A stretch of DNA of 64,000 nt from Caballeronia grimmiae (GTDB lineage: Bacteria; Pseudomonadota; Gammaproteobacteria; Burkholderiales; Burkholderiaceae), in assembly GCF_000698555.1 (NCBI RefSeq), contig NZ_JFHE01000027.1, forward strand, positions 1 to 64,000. Reading direction: 5' to 3'. The notes under the pieces are model-generated. The model saw only the letters and a program-made list of their open reading frames with translations, made no database searches and was not told the origin of the DNA. Of the stretch, positions 43,040 through 52,629 are shown in pieces. How positions within the stretch are numbered: the stretch's first letter is position 1; each line of letters starts with the position of its first letter. A program made the translations under genes and the position numbers.

Positions 43040-44041
43040 ATGAATCAGATCCATGCTATGCGTGTGTTCGTTCGCGTGGCGGACACGGAAAGTTTTCGAC
43101 GTGCCGCGCAGCAACTCGACGTTTCGAATGCGTTGGTTACCCGCGCGATTGCAATGCTAGAAGCGCACCTCCGAACTCGCCTTATTAACCGCACCACTCG
43201 CAATCTCTCATTGACTGAAGCCGGCACCCGTTATTTGGAGGGATGCCGCGCATTACTCGAAGAACTCGATCATCTTGAATCCGCCGTCACGCATACCGAA
43301 GGCGAGCCGAGCGGCACGCTGCGTGTCGTGGCATCCAGTGCGCTTTCATTACTCACGTTGACGCCGCTCATCGACGGTTTCCGCAAGCTTTATCCGAAGG
43401 TGAATGTCCGCCTTACACTGGCCGAGCGGCACGTCGATCTTGTCGAAGACGGTTACGACGTCGGCATCGTCGCGGCGTTCATGGTCACGAGCACCGCGCT
43501 GGTCGAGCGGCCCATCGGCGTGAATGCGCTGGTGCCGGTCGCAACGCCCGCGTTCGTGGCCGAGCACGGCCTGCCCGCCGCGCCCTCCGACCTTCAAACG
43601 ATGCCGTCGGTCGGGCTGCCTAACGACATGCGCAGTTCGTCATGGCACTTCCGGCATCGGCTGGGTACATCGGAACAGGTGACGCTCGCGCCGGTCTACT
43701 CGGTCAACAGCGCGCTGATGGTGAGGCTCGCGACGCTGCGCGGCATGGGCTTCTCGGTGCTGCCGGAAGGCATCGTGGCCGGCGACATCAGCGACGGATC
43801 GCTCGTGCGGCTCTTGCCCGACTATTCGGTCGAGGACCCCGAAATGAAGCTGTCGATCGTCTATCCGGGCCGTCAGTATTTGCCCGCCAAGACGCGCTTT
43901 TTCATCGACTATGCGCTGGAAAGGCTGACCAAGGAGATCAACTCCGGCAACACCCGGCCGGACGAGATGTTCCGTCAGCCGCCGGCTGGCTACCCCGCTT
44001 CCGTTGGGACCGGCGCCGCCGGCGCGGCGACAACGCATTGA
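43040..44041 (+). CDS. LysR-family transcriptional regulator
   Basis: A 333-residue regulator with an N-terminal winged helix-turn-helix (MNQIHAMRVFVRVADTESFR, then AAQQLDVSNALVTRAIAMLE) and a C-terminal effector domain from about residue 90 (GTLRVVASSALSLLTLTPLI). The ATG at 43040 is preceded by GAGAGAGGG; the open frame reaches back into the AT-rich gap but that part is not coding. It is divergent from the AspT-family pair and lies just upstream of the ldhA-like gene, so either may be a target. Confidence 0.93.
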   Translation: MNQIHAMRVFVRVADTESFRRAAQQLDVSNALVTRAIAMLEAHLRTRLINRTTRNLSLTEAGTRYLEGCRALLEELDHLESAVTHTEGEPSGTLRVVASSALSLLTLTPLIDGFRKLYPKVNVRLTLAERHVDLVEDGYDVGIVAAFMVTSTALVERPIGVNALVPVATPAFVAEHGLPAAPSDLQTMPSVGLPNDMRSSSWHFRHRLGTSEQVTLAPVYSVNSALMVRLATLRGMGFSVLPEGIVAGDISDGSLVRLLPDYSVEDPEMKLSIVYPGRQYLPAKTRFFIDYALERLTKEINSGNTRPDEMFRQPPAGYPASVGTGAAGAATTH

Positions 44042-44142
44042 CGTTCGCGTTTGCCTGAATTCGGGCCGGCGCGAGTCCCGTAACGAACCCGCTGCCGGCC
44101 GGAACGACGCCAGACACCTCCGCGAATCCAGACACGAACCCG

Positions 44143-45132
44143 AAGCTCATTCTTTTCAGCGCCCGCCAATACGACGCCGATACCTTCCGCCAGGCGAACG
44201 AAGCCTTCGGCGTCGCGCTGGACTTTCCGGAAGCGCATCTCGATGCGCAGACCGCCATCCTCGCGCAGGGCTTCACAGCGGTTTGCCCCTTCGTCAACGA
44301 CAGCCTCGACGAAAACGTCCTCGAAAAGCTGCATGCAGACGGCACGCGGCTCATCGCGCTGCGCTCGGCGGGCTTCAATCACGTCGATCTGAACGCCGCG
44401 AAGCGGCTGGGCATCATCGTGACGCGCGTGCCTGCTTATTCACCGCATGCGGTCGCGGAGCATGCCGTCGGGATGATCCTCACGCTGAATCGCCGGTTTC
44501 ATCGCGCGGTGGCCCGCACGCGGGAAGGCGACTTCTCGCTGAACGGCCTGCTCGGCTTCGACCTTTACGGCAAGACGGTCGGCGTGATCGGCACGGGTAT
44601 CATCGGGCGCGTGTTCGGCAACATCATGGTGGGCTTCGGCATGCGCATCCTCGCCTACGATCCCGGCACGCCCGCGCAAGACCTGCTCGATCGCGGCGCG
44701 CGTTACGTCGAACTCGACGAACTGCTCGCCAGTTCGGACATCGTGTCGCTGCACTGCCCGCTTCTGCCGTCGACGTATCACCTGATCGACGAACGCGCGC
44801 TCGCCCGCATGAAGCGCGGCGCGATGCTCATCAACACGGGGCGCGGCGGGCTCGTCGAAAGCAATGCGCTGATCGGCGCGCTCAAGAGCGGCCAGTTGGG
44901 ACATCTCGGCCTCGACGTGTACGAGGAAGAAGGCGGCCTCTTCTTCGAGGACCATTCGGATCGCCTGCTGCAGGACGATGTCCTCGCGCGGCTGCTCACG
45001 TTTCCGAACGTGATCATCACCGCGCATCAGGCGTTTTTCACGCGCGAGGCGCTGATGGAGATTGCGCAGACGACGCTCGGCAACGTGAAGGCATGGGCCG
45101 AAGGCGCGCCGCGCAACGTGGTCGAAGCCTGA
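44143..45132 (+). CDS. ldhA: D-lactate dehydrogenase-like 2-hydroxyacid dehydrogenase, start codon unclear
   Basis: NAD-dependent D-2-hydroxyacid dehydrogenase aligning along its whole length with E. coli LdhA. It has KLILFSARQYDADTFRQANE, RVPAYSPHAVAEHAVGM, the cofactor motif GVIGTGIIGRVFG, NTGRGGLVES with the catalytic Arg, DVYEEEGGLFFED with the Glu, and ITAHQAFFTREAL with the His. The frame is open from 44059 (after TGA at 44056), but there is no ATG, GTG or TTG before GTG 44419, which would delete the first third of the protein. ATT 44059, GTA 44080 or CTG 44092 are the only nearby near-start codons. Coordinates begin at the first codon aligning with LdhA. It may use a rare start or have lost its start. 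Confidence 0.8.
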   Translation, partial: KLILFSARQYDADTFRQANEAFGVALDFPEAHLDAQTAILAQGFTAVCPFVNDSLDENVLEKLHADGTRLIALRSAGFNHVDLNAAKRLGIIVTRVPAYSPHAVAEHAVGMILTLNRRFHRAVARTREGDFSLNGLLGFDLYGKTVGVIGTGIIGRVFGNIMVGFGMRILAYDPGTPAQDLLDRGARYVELDELLASSDIVSLHCPLLPSTYHLIDERALARMKRGAMLINTGRGGLVESNALIGALKSGQLGHLGLDVYEEEGGLFFEDHSDRLLQDDVLARLLTFPNVIITAHQAFFTREALMEIAQTTLGNVKAWAEGAPRNVVEA

Positions 45133-45153
45133 CGCACGCAGATCAAGCCCGGC

Positions 45154-45651
45154 TCACACCTCGCCGTATTCCGCGCTCGTTTCGCCCGGCGCGGCGCACA
45201 TCGCGCGCAGCAGATCGGCTTCGCGCTCGTGCACCTCGACCGGCATGCACAGCGCGCCCGCATGCGCGAGATAACGCGCGCGATGTTGCCCGTTGCGAAA
45301 GGCGACGACGCCCTCGCGATGCACGCCCAGCAGCCCGAGCAGCCCGCCCGTGCGCCGCGCGGTGATGGTCACGTAGGGCATCTCCGGCACGCGCGGGTTG
45401 TCGGGATCGAGGAACTCGCGAATGCCGCGCACCTTGCCCGCGTGCCAGTCATCGACGGCCTTGAGCACGTAGTCGGTGTCGTCCCGGTCGGCGCATTGCA
45501 GCAGCCTTCTCACGTCGACGAGCACGACCTGATGGCGCGAACCGGCATCGGCGAAGACCCGCTTCAGGCGCACGAAGTCGTACTGCGGGTGGCTTCGCAG
45601 CCTGACGATATACACCGCTTCCGCGGCGGTCGGCGCAACCATCGTGTCCAT
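45154..45651 (-). CDS. ParB/Srx-like protein of the plasmid fertility-inhibition (FiwA/Osa) type
   Basis: A 165-residue soluble protein without signal peptide or membrane segment. Residues 117-140 read AFRNGQHRARYLAHAGALCM then PVEV, the arginine-containing loop and following strand typical of ParB/sulfiredoxin folds. The rest recalls the plasmid fertility inhibition factors FiwA/Osa, which block transfer of other conjugative plasmids. This is recognition by pattern, not a search. The start is the ATG at 45651; a longer open frame upstream is not supported. No plasmid or conjugation gene is near. It is divergent from the ligase cassette and convergent with ldhA. Confidence 0.6.
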   Translation of the reverse strand: MDTMVAPTAAEAVYIVRLRSHPQYDFVRLKRVFADAGSRHQVVLVDVRRLLQCADRDDTDYVLKAVDDWHAGKVRGIREFLDPDNPRVPEMPYVTITARRTGGLLGLLGVHREGVVAFRNGQHRARYLAHAGALCMPVEVHEREADLLRAMCAAPGETSAEYGEV

Positions 45652-45806
45652 TTCGGCTTCACCAGAAAAATCGCCGCGCGAAAAACACCGCGCTTCGACA
45701 AGGCAGTAACTGAACAATACTTTTACACCGTAGCCGGTCTTCGTGAAAGCGGCATGACGGGCACGTGGCGTGCTTTGTTGCGTGAACTGAACACTCGAGG
45801 GCCAAC

Positions 45807-46889
45807 GTGCAGGCAACGCAGCACACACGACGACCCGTGGACACCTCATCCGACCTCATCGTCGCGCGTCCCGAAGGCTTGTACTGTCCGCCAGGCGGTT
45901 TCTATATCGATCCGTGGCGGCCCGTCGAGCGCGCAATCATCACGCATGCCCACGCGGATCACGCCCGCTTCGGCCACGCGCGCTATCTCGCGGCCGAAGC
46001 CGGCGTGAGCGTGCTGCTGTCGCGGCTGCCGGGCATCGACGTGCAAGGGCTTCCCTACGGCGAACCTATCGACGTGAACGGCGTGCGCGTCTCGCTGCAT
46101 CCGGCGGGACATGTGCTCGGCTCGGCGCAAGTGCGCGTGGAGCACGGCGGGCGCGTGTGGGTCGCGTCCGGCGATTACAAGGTCGAGCCCGATCCGACCT
46201 GCGCGCCATTCGAGCCGGTGCGGTGCGATACGTTCATCACCGAATCGACGTTTGGCCTGCCGATCTATCGCTGGGAGCCGTCGCAAACCGTGTTCGACGG
46301 CATCGACTCATGGTGGCGGCACAACGCGAGCCAGGGCCGCGCGTCGGTGCTCTTCTGCTATTCGTTCGGCAAGGCGCAGCGGCTGCTCGCGGGCATCGAC
46401 GCGGCCATCGGCCCGACCTTCTGTCACGGCGCAGTCGAGCCTCTCAATCGCGCGTATCGCGAGGCGGGCGTCGCGCTGCCGGATACGCGGCTCGTCAGCG
46501 AAATCGCCGCACGCGACAAGGCCGCGTTCAAGGGAGCGCTGATCGTCGCGCCGCCGTCCGCGCAAGGCAGCACGTGGATGCGCCGGTTCGGCGATTACAG
46601 CGACGCCTTCGCCTCCGGCTGGATGCGCCTGCGCGGCACGCGGCGGCGCAAGGGCGTGGATCGCGGCTTCGTGCTGTCGGATCACGCGGACTGGCCCGGC
46701 CTGCAACTCGCGATCGGCGCGACCGGCGCGGAACGCGTGATCGTCACGCACGGCCAGATCGAACCGATGGTGCGATGGCTTTGCGAGCAAGGCCTCGACG
46801 CCGGCGCATTCAGGACCGAATACGGCGACGATGCGATCGAGGCCGATACCGCAACGAGCGACGCCACCGCGGAGACGCCACCGCAATGA
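45807..46889 (+). CDS. Ligase-associated DNA exonuclease (metallo-beta-lactamase fold)
   Basis: A 360-residue nuclease of the MBL/beta-CASP type found with bacterial ATP-dependent ligases. The metal motif is THAHADHARFGHARY; other sites are PAGHVLGSAQVRVEHGGR, SGDYKVEPDPTC, FCYSFGKAQRLL and SDHADWPGL. It begins with GTG 45807 behind GAGGG. Its stop overlaps the ligase start as ATGA. It is the first gene of the four-gene repair cassette. Confidence 0.92.
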   Translation: MQATQHTRRPVDTSSDLIVARPEGLYCPPGGFYIDPWRPVERAIITHAHADHARFGHARYLAAEAGVSVLLSRLPGIDVQGLPYGEPIDVNGVRVSLHPAGHVLGSAQVRVEHGGRVWVASGDYKVEPDPTCAPFEPVRCDTFITESTFGLPIYRWEPSQTVFDGIDSWWRHNASQGRASVLFCYSFGKAQRLLAGIDAAIGPTFCHGAVEPLNRAYREAGVALPDTRLVSEIAARDKAAFKGALIVAPPSAQGSTWMRRFGDYSDAFASGWMRLRGTRRRKGVDRGFVLSDHADWPGLQLAIGATGAERVIVTHGQIEPMVRWLCEQGLDAGAFRTEYGDDAIEADTATSDATAETPPQ

Positions 46890-48541
46890 GACGCTTCGCG
46901 ACGCTCTATGCCGCGCTCGACGCGACCACCTCGACCAATGAGAAGCTCGAGGCGCTGATCGCGTATTTTTCCGGCGCGGAGCCTGAAGATGCGGCGTGGG
47001 CGTCGTACTTTCTGGCGGGCGGCAAGCCGCGCCAGTCGGTGCCGACGCGCCTGATGATCGAATTTGCCCGCGAGCGCGCGGGGCTGCCCGAATGGCTCTT
47101 CGAAGAGTCGTATCAGTCGGTCGGCGATCTGGCCGAGACTATCGCGCATGTGCTGCCGCCGCCCGAACGCGAGTCCGAACTCGGGCTTGCGCAGTGGATC
47201 GAGGATCGCGTGCTGACGCTGCGCGGCGCGAATCCCGACGAACTGCGCGAGCGGCTCGTCGGCTACTGGAACGAGCTGAACTGGAGCGAGCGCTTCCTGC
47301 TGACGAAGCTGATCGGCGGCGGCTTTCGCGTGGGCGTCGCGCGGCAACTGGTCGTGCGCGCGCTCGCGGAAGTGGCGGGCGTCGACCACAAGCGCATCGC
47401 GCAACGCATGGTCGGCTGGACCGATTCACGGCAAGCGCCCAGCGCCGCGCGTTATCTGCGGCTGGTTGCACCGGCCGCCGAGGGCGATGACGTCGATACC
47501 CCGCACGAAAGCGATCTCGGCCTGCCGTATCCGTTCTTTCTCGCGCATCAGTTGCAGGCCGAACCGGCGACGCTCGGTTCACCGGCCGACTGGATCGCCG
47601 AATGGAAGTGGGACGGGATTCGCGCGCAACTCGTCAAGCGCGGCGGCCGCGTGTGGATCTGGTCGCGCGGCGAAGACTTGCTGACCGAGCGCTTTCCGGA
47701 GCTTGCCTCGCTCGGCGCGGCGCTGCCGGACGGCACCGTGATCGATGGCGAAATCCTCGCATGGGAGCCGGGCGCGACCATGCCGCTGCCCTTCGCGCGC
47801 CTTCAGCCGCGCATCACGCGCAAGTCGCTGACGAAGAAGGTGCTCGCCGATTCCCCCGCCGCGCTGCTCGCCTACGACCTGCTCGAAGCCGATGGCCGCG
47901 ATCTGCGCACGGAGCCGCTGCATGCGCGCCGTGCAAAGCTCGATGCACTCGCACGCGAACTGTCGGTCGATCTGCTGCGCGTGTCGCCGGTCGTCGAGGA
48001 ATCCGACTGGTCCGCGCTCGCGGCCTTGCGCGAGGAAAGCCGCGCAAGGGGCGTCGAGGGGCTGATGCTCAAGGAGCGCGCGTCGATGTACGGCGTCGGC
48101 CGCACGAAGGCGTCCGGCACGTGGTGGAAGTGGAAGATCGACCCGTATACCGTCGATGCCGTCCTCCTATACGCACAGCCCGGCCACGGACGGCGCGCGA
48201 GCCTGTACACCGATTTCACGTTCGCCGTCTGGGACGAAGCCGACGGCGTGCGCACCCTCGTCCCGTTCGCGAAGGCGTACTCCGGCCTGACCGACGAAGA
48301 GATGCGCCAGGTCGATGCCATCGTGCGCAAGACGACCGTCGAGAAATTCGGCCCGGTGCGCAGCCTGACACCGACGCTCGTGTTCGAGATCGGCTTCGAA
48401 GGCATACAGGCGAGCCCGCGCCACAAGTCGGGCATCGCGGTGCGATTCCCGCGCATGCTGCGCTGGCGCACGGACAAGTCCATCGAAGATGCCGATACGC
48501 TCGATCTGCTGAAGGGCTTCCTCAACGAGGCGGCGGCATGA
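46886..48541 (+). CDS. ATP-dependent DNA ligase
   Basis: A 551-residue ligase. The N-terminal helical DNA-binding domain (1-220) is followed by the nucleotidyltransferase domain with the AMP-accepting lysine in [17 protein letters not shown], then [21 protein letters not shown] and [15 protein letters not shown]. The OB-fold includes [19 protein letters not shown]. It is distinct from the NAD-dependent replicative LigA. It overlaps both neighbours by 4 bases. The frame continues far upstream only because of high GC. Confidence 0.95.
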   Translation: MRRFATLYAALDATTSTNEKLEALIAYFSGAEPEDAAWASYFLAGGKPRQSVPTRLMIEFARERAGLPEWLFEESYQSVGDLAETIAHVLPPPERESELGLAQWIEDRVLTLRGANPDELRERLVGYWNELNWSERFLLTKLIGGGFRVGVARQLVVRALAEVAGVDHKRIAQRMVGWTDSRQAPSAARYLRLVAPAAEGDDVDTPHESDLGLPYPFFLAHQLQAEPATLGSPADWIAEWKWDGIRAQLVKRGGRVWIWSRGEDLLTERFPELASLGAALPDGTVIDGEILAWEPGATMPLPFARLQPRITRKSLTKKVLADSPAALLAYDLLEADGRDLRTEPLHARRAKLDALARELSVDLLRVSPVVEESDWSALAALREESRARGVEGLMLKERASMYGVGRTKASGTWWKWKIDPYTVDAVLLYAQPGHGRRASLYTDFTFAVWDEADGVRTLVPFAKAYSGLTDEEMRQVDAIVRKTTVEKFGPVRSLTPTLVFEIGFEGIQASPRHKSGIAVRFPRMLRWRTDKSIEDADTLDLLKGFLNEAAA

Positions 48542-51243
48542 AGCGGCAGGCTTCATCGCAGCGAGGCGAAGCTGACGCCATGACCACTCCCGACGAACAC
48601 GACGACACCGCGCCGCCCGACGTCGCAAGCCGCGCTCGCCGCCGCGCGCCGCGTCCCCGGCGCGTGCCGCGCACGCAGGCTGCGCAAGCCAAACTCGATG
48701 CCGCCGTCGAAGCGTTCAAGCCCGCGCCCTTCGTCTTCGACCCGATGGAAGCGGCGAAACCGATGGACGAGCGCATCGCGCGATGGTTCGGCGAGCGCCG
48801 CTGGCAGCCGTTTCCGTTCCAGAGCGAAGTCTGGCGCGAAGTCCGGCGCGGCGCGAGCGGGCTGCTGCACGCGACGACGGGCGCAGGCAAGACCTGGGCG
48901 ATCTGGCTCGGTGCGCTCGCTGCGTTCGCGAGCCCGCCGAAGACGCGGCGCAACGAGAAGCCAGTCAAGGACGCCGCCGACAAAGCCCCGCTTCCCGCGC
49001 CGCTTACCGTGCTCTGGATCACGCCGATGCGCGCGCTCGCCGCCGATACCGCCCGCGCGCTGCAAACCGCCGTCACGGCGCTCTCGGTGCCGTGGACCGT
49101 CGGCTTGCGCACGGGCGATACCTCGTCCACCGAACGCGCGAGGCAGAATCGCCGCATGCCGTCCGCGCTCGTGACGACGCCCGAAAGCCTCACGCTGATG
49201 CTCACGCGCGCCAACGCCCGCGAGGAGCTATCGCATGTGCGGCTCGTCGTCATCGACGAATGGCACGAATTGCTCGGCAACAAGCGCGGCACGCAGACTC
49301 AGCTCGCGCTCGCACGCCTTGCGCGCTGGCGGCCCGATCTGCAGGTCTGGGGCTTGTCCGCGACGCTCGGCAATCTCGCGCTCGCGCACGATGCGCTGCT
49401 GCATGCTGTGTCGACGCCGCGCGTCGTCGTGCGCGGCGCGCAGCCGAAAACGCTCGTCGTCGATACGCTGATCCCGGACACCATCGAACGCTTTCCGTGG
49501 GGCGGGCATCTCGGCGTGCGCCAGGTCGGCCCGGTCGCCGATGAAATCGAGCACGCGCAAAGCTCGCTCGTCTTCACCAACACGCGCTCGCAATCGGAAA
49601 TCTGGTATCGCGCGCTGCTCGATCTGCGGCCGGAATGGGCCGGGCTGATCGCGCTGCATCACGGCTCGCTCGACAAGGAAGTGCGCGACTGGGTCGAACT
49701 CGGGCTGAAGAACGGGCAACTGAAGGCCGTCGTGTGCACGTCGAGTCTCGATCTCGGCGTCGATTTTCTGCCGGTGGACCGCGTGTTCCAGATCGGTTCG
49801 CCAAAGGGCGTCGCGCGGCTGATGCAGCGCGCCGGACGATCCGGCCATGCGCCGGGGCGCGTATCGCGCGTGACGATTGTGCCGACGCACGCGCTCGAAC
49901 TCGTCGAAGCGGCGGCGGCGCGCTGGGCGATCGAGGAACGCCGCATCGAAGGGCGCGACATGCCGATGAAACCGCTCGACGTGCTCGTGCAGCATCTCGT
50001 GACGGTGGCGATCGGCGGCGGCTTCCATCCCGCCGACATGCTCGATGAAGTCCGCGCCGCCTACGCGTACCGCGATCTGAAGCAGGCCGAATTCGACTGG
50101 GCGCTCGCGTTCGTCGAGCGCGGCGGCGCGTCGCTGGCGGCGTATCCGGACTATCACCGCGTCGTGGCGGGCGATGACGGCGTGTATCGCGTGCCGCGCG
50201 AAGATCTCGTGCGGCGGCATCGGAACAACGTCGGGACGATCGTCGCCAATGCGACCATCAACGTCGCCTATATGACGGGCGGGCGCATCGGCGCGATGGA
50301 GGAATCGTTCATCTCGCGCCTGAAGCCCGGCGATGTCTTCACGTTCGGCGGCCGCGCGCTCGAACTCATCCGCGTGCGGGACATGACCGCCTATGTGAAG
50401 CGCGCGACGTCCTCACGCGGCGCGATGCCGCAATGGGCGGGCAGCAAGATGCCGCTGTCGTCCGAACTGGCGGAGGCAGCGCTCGTAATGCTCGCCCGCG
50501 CGAACGACGGCATCTACGACGAGCCCGAAATGCTCGCTGTCAAGCCGCTGCTCGATCTCCAGGCGAAGTGGTCCGCGCTGCCCGGGCCAGGCGTGCTGGT
50601 CGTCGAGGCGGTGCGATCGCGCGAGGGGCATCACTTTTTCTGTTATCCGTTCGCGGGGCGGATGGCGCATATCGGCCTCGGGTCGCTGATCGGCTGGCGC
50701 GTCGCGCGGGATCAGCCGAGCACGTTCTCCATTTCGATGAACGATTACGGCTTCGAGCTACTGTCGGCCAAGCCGTTCGACTGGGAAACGCTGATCGCCG
50801 ACGGCCTCTTCTCGCCCGACAATCTGGAGCACGATATTCTCGCGAGCCTGAACGCGTCGGAGTTGTCGGCGCGGCGGTTTCGCGAGATCGCCCGCGTGTC
50901 GGGGCTGATCTATCAGGGGCATCCGGGGCAGCAGAAAAGCGCGCGGCAGTTGCAGGCGTCGAGCGGCCTCTTCTACGAAGTGTTCCGCAAGCACGATCGC
51001 GGCAATCTGCTGCTCGCGCAGGCCGATCAGGAAGTGATGCTGCAGGAGCTGGAAATGCGCCGCCTTCGCGATGCCCTCGTCCGCATGAGCGAAAGCCGCC
51101 TCGCGTTCACGCATCCGAAGAAGCCGACGCCGTTCGCGTTCCCGCTGATCGTCGCGCGGCTGCGGGAAAAGGTGAGCACGGAGAAGCTGTCGGATCGCGT
51201 GGAGCGGATGCTCGCCGATCTGGAGAAGGCGGCGCAAGCTTGA
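48538..51243 (+). CDS. Ligase-associated Lhr-type DEXH helicase
   Basis: A 901-residue SF2 helicase of the Lhr-core type. It has a basic N-terminal tail of about 70 residues and Walker [18 protein letters not shown]. The Walker B box is [19 protein letters not shown], a DEWH variant; motif III is LSATLGN; motif VI is [11 protein letters not shown]. The C-terminal half is the Lhr winged-helix and Lhr-specific region ([20 protein letters not shown]). It probably unwinds damaged or nicked DNA with the neighbouring nucleases and ligase. Confidence 0.95.
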   Translation: MKRQASSQRGEADAMTTPDEHDDTAPPDVASRARRRAPRPRRVPRTQAAQAKLDAAVEAFKPAPFVFDPMEAAKPMDERIARWFGERRWQPFPFQSEVWREVRRGASGLLHATTGAGKTWAIWLGALAAFASPPKTRRNEKPVKDAADKAPLPAPLTVLWITPMRALAADTARALQTAVTALSVPWTVGLRTGDTSSTERARQNRRMPSALVTTPESLTLMLTRANAREELSHVRLVVIDEWHELLGNKRGTQTQLALARLARWRPDLQVWGLSATLGNLALAHDALLHAVSTPRVVVRGAQPKTLVVDTLIPDTIERFPWGGHLGVRQVGPVADEIEHAQSSLVFTNTRSQSEIWYRALLDLRPEWAGLIALHHGSLDKEVRDWVELGLKNGQLKAVVCTSSLDLGVDFLPVDRVFQIGSPKGVARLMQRAGRSGHAPGRVSRVTIVPTHALELVEAAAARWAIEERRIEGRDMPMKPLDVLVQHLVTVAIGGGFHPADMLDEVRAAYAYRDLKQAEFDWALAFVERGGASLAAYPDYHRVVAGDDGVYRVPREDLVRRHRNNVGTIVANATINVAYMTGGRIGAMEESFISRLKPGDVFTFGGRALELIRVRDMTAYVKRATSSRGAMPQWAGSKMPLSSELAEAALVMLARANDGIYDEPEMLAVKPLLDLQAKWSALPGPGVLVVEAVRSREGHHFFCYPFAGRMAHIGLGSLIGWRVARDQPSTFSISMNDYGFELLSAKPFDWETLIADGLFSPDNLEHDILASLNASELSARRFREIARVSGLIYQGHPGQQKSARQLQASSGLFYEVFRKHDRGNLLLAQADQEVMLQELEMRRLRDALVRMSESRLAFTHPKKPTPFAFPLIVARLREKVSTEKLSDRVERMLADLEKAAQA

Positions 51244-51250
51244 GCAACTT

Positions 51251-51919
51251 ATGGCAATAGAAGCACTGACAATCGACGTAAATGGCCGCGCGCTGCTGCT
51301 CTCGGCGGAGCGCGCCGCATTCGATCCGCTGGAGAAGGCGCTCTTTATCGCCGATGCGCACTTCGGCAAGGACGCCGTGTTCCGCGCGCGCGGCATTCCG
51401 GTGCCGGCGGGCGCGACCGCCGAGAATCTCGCGCGGCTCGATGCGCTGATCGCGACGCACCGGCCGGAGTCGATCGTCTTTCTCGGCGACTTGCTGCATG
51501 CCCGCGAATCCCACGCCGATGAAACCCTCGCCGCGCTCGATGCCTGGCGCGCGAAGCATCGCGCGTTACGGCTCGTGCTCGTCGAAGGCAATCACGATCG
51601 TCACGCGGGCGAGTTGCCGTCGCGCTTCGGCGTCGAGCTGGTGAAGGAGCCGTATCGGCTGGGGCCGTGGGCGCTTTGCCATCATCCGCAGACCGTCCCC
51701 GATGCTTACTCGCTCGCCGGCCATGAGCATCCGGTGTATCGGCTGTCGACGCGCATCGAAAGCGTTCGGCTGGCGTGCTTTCGCTTCGGCGCGCGCGCGG
51801 GCGTGCTGCCCGCGTTCGGCGCATTCACCGGCGGCTTCGAAGTCAACGACAGCGTGCGCCGCGAGCGCGAAACCGTGTACGTGGTGGCGGGCGAGCGCGT
51901 GTTCGGCGTGCGCGTCTGA
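51251..51919 (+). CDS. pdeM: Ligase-associated metallophosphoesterase nuclease
   Basis: A 222-residue calcineurin-like phosphoesterase with DAHFGKD, VFLGDLLHARESH, VEGNHDRHAGE, LCHHPQ and LAGHEHPVY as metal ligands. Such proteins in this cassette are known as manganese-dependent DNA nucleases (PdeM). It starts 7 bases after the helicase. It ends directly against the stop of the convergent gene, with no intergenic base. Confidence 0.94.
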   Translation: MAIEALTIDVNGRALLLSAERAAFDPLEKALFIADAHFGKDAVFRARGIPVPAGATAENLARLDALIATHRPESIVFLGDLLHARESHADETLAALDAWRAKHRALRLVLVEGNHDRHAGELPSRFGVELVKEPYRLGPWALCHHPQTVPDAYSLAGHEHPVYRLSTRIESVRLACFRFGARAGVLPAFGAFTGGFEVNDSVRRERETVYVVAGERVFGVRV

Positions 51920-52360
51920 TCAGTGATAGACCTTCGTCGATGCCTGCAGCTTCGACAGCGCGCCGCGTTCGAGCTTGTACCAGCCGAGCGATGTCTGCAT
52001 CACCACTTCATCGCCTTGCCAGAACACGCGCTGCACCGTCATGCGCTTGCCCGAGCGTTGCACGAGCGGCGGATTGCGGCGGAAGTCATAGAGGACCGGG
52101 CCGACATCGGTCTGCATCAGCGAGCGCGTGAGTGCGCCGCTGGCGTCGGTTTCATCGAAATGGGCGATGCGGCGGGCGTCGAAGCGATCGAACGCCTGCG
52201 TGCCGAGCATCGCGGCGAAGCCGGATTCATCGCGCAGGAAGTACACCGTGCCCGCCTTCGTCGCGATGGGGCCGGAAGCGTCGCTTTGCGCGTACGCATG
52301 AGTGGCGAGAAGCACCGCGCACGCGATGGCGGCGCGCAGACGGCTGGTAATCGATGACAT
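51920..52360 (-). CDS. Secreted protein of unknown function
   Basis: A 146-residue protein with a Sec signal peptide (RLRAAIACAVLLATHAYAQS). The mature part starts near SDASGPIATKAGTVYFLRDE and reads as a beta-rich chain with no cysteine and no motif I recognise. Its last segment is VFWQGDEVVMQTSLGWYKLE. The frame is open upstream for 84 codons, but the ATG at 52360 gives the clean signal peptide. It is divergent from an MFS transporter; no partner is evident. Confidence 0.72.
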   Translation of the reverse strand: MSSITSRLRAAIACAVLLATHAYAQSDASGPIATKAGTVYFLRDESGFAAMLGTQAFDRFDARRIAHFDETDASGALTRSLMQTDVGPVLYDFRRNPPLVQRSGKRMTVQRVFWQGDEVVMQTSLGWYKLERGALSKLQASTKVYH

Positions 52361-52629
52361 AGGTTGTCTGCTGGTTGCTGTGTAATTCCAACACTTCGCG
52401 ATGCGCAATGATTCGCGCGCACGGAAGCTCGTTGCGAAACGTTCGCCGCATCGTGCGCCTGCCACGAACACTTTCGTGCCCGGCGCGTGTCGATGCGGTA
52501 AAAGTCCGCTCATCATCCGGCATTGTCTGGACGCGTGCGTGTCAGGGTTTCTACCAGCATCAAAATTGACCTTTCGGTAGAATTCCACCCTTCTTCGCGC
52601 CGACCGCGCCACTTCTGCCCGCCTCCGCC

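Noticed and set aside
45914-46885. Open frame extending the DNA ligase about 320 codons upstream
   Set aside because: It overlaps the exonuclease in another frame; the ATGA junction and ligase homology place the start at 46886.
47602-48537. Open frame extending the helicase upstream
   Set aside because: It overlaps the ligase in another frame and is Arg-rich nonsense; the helicase starts at 48538.
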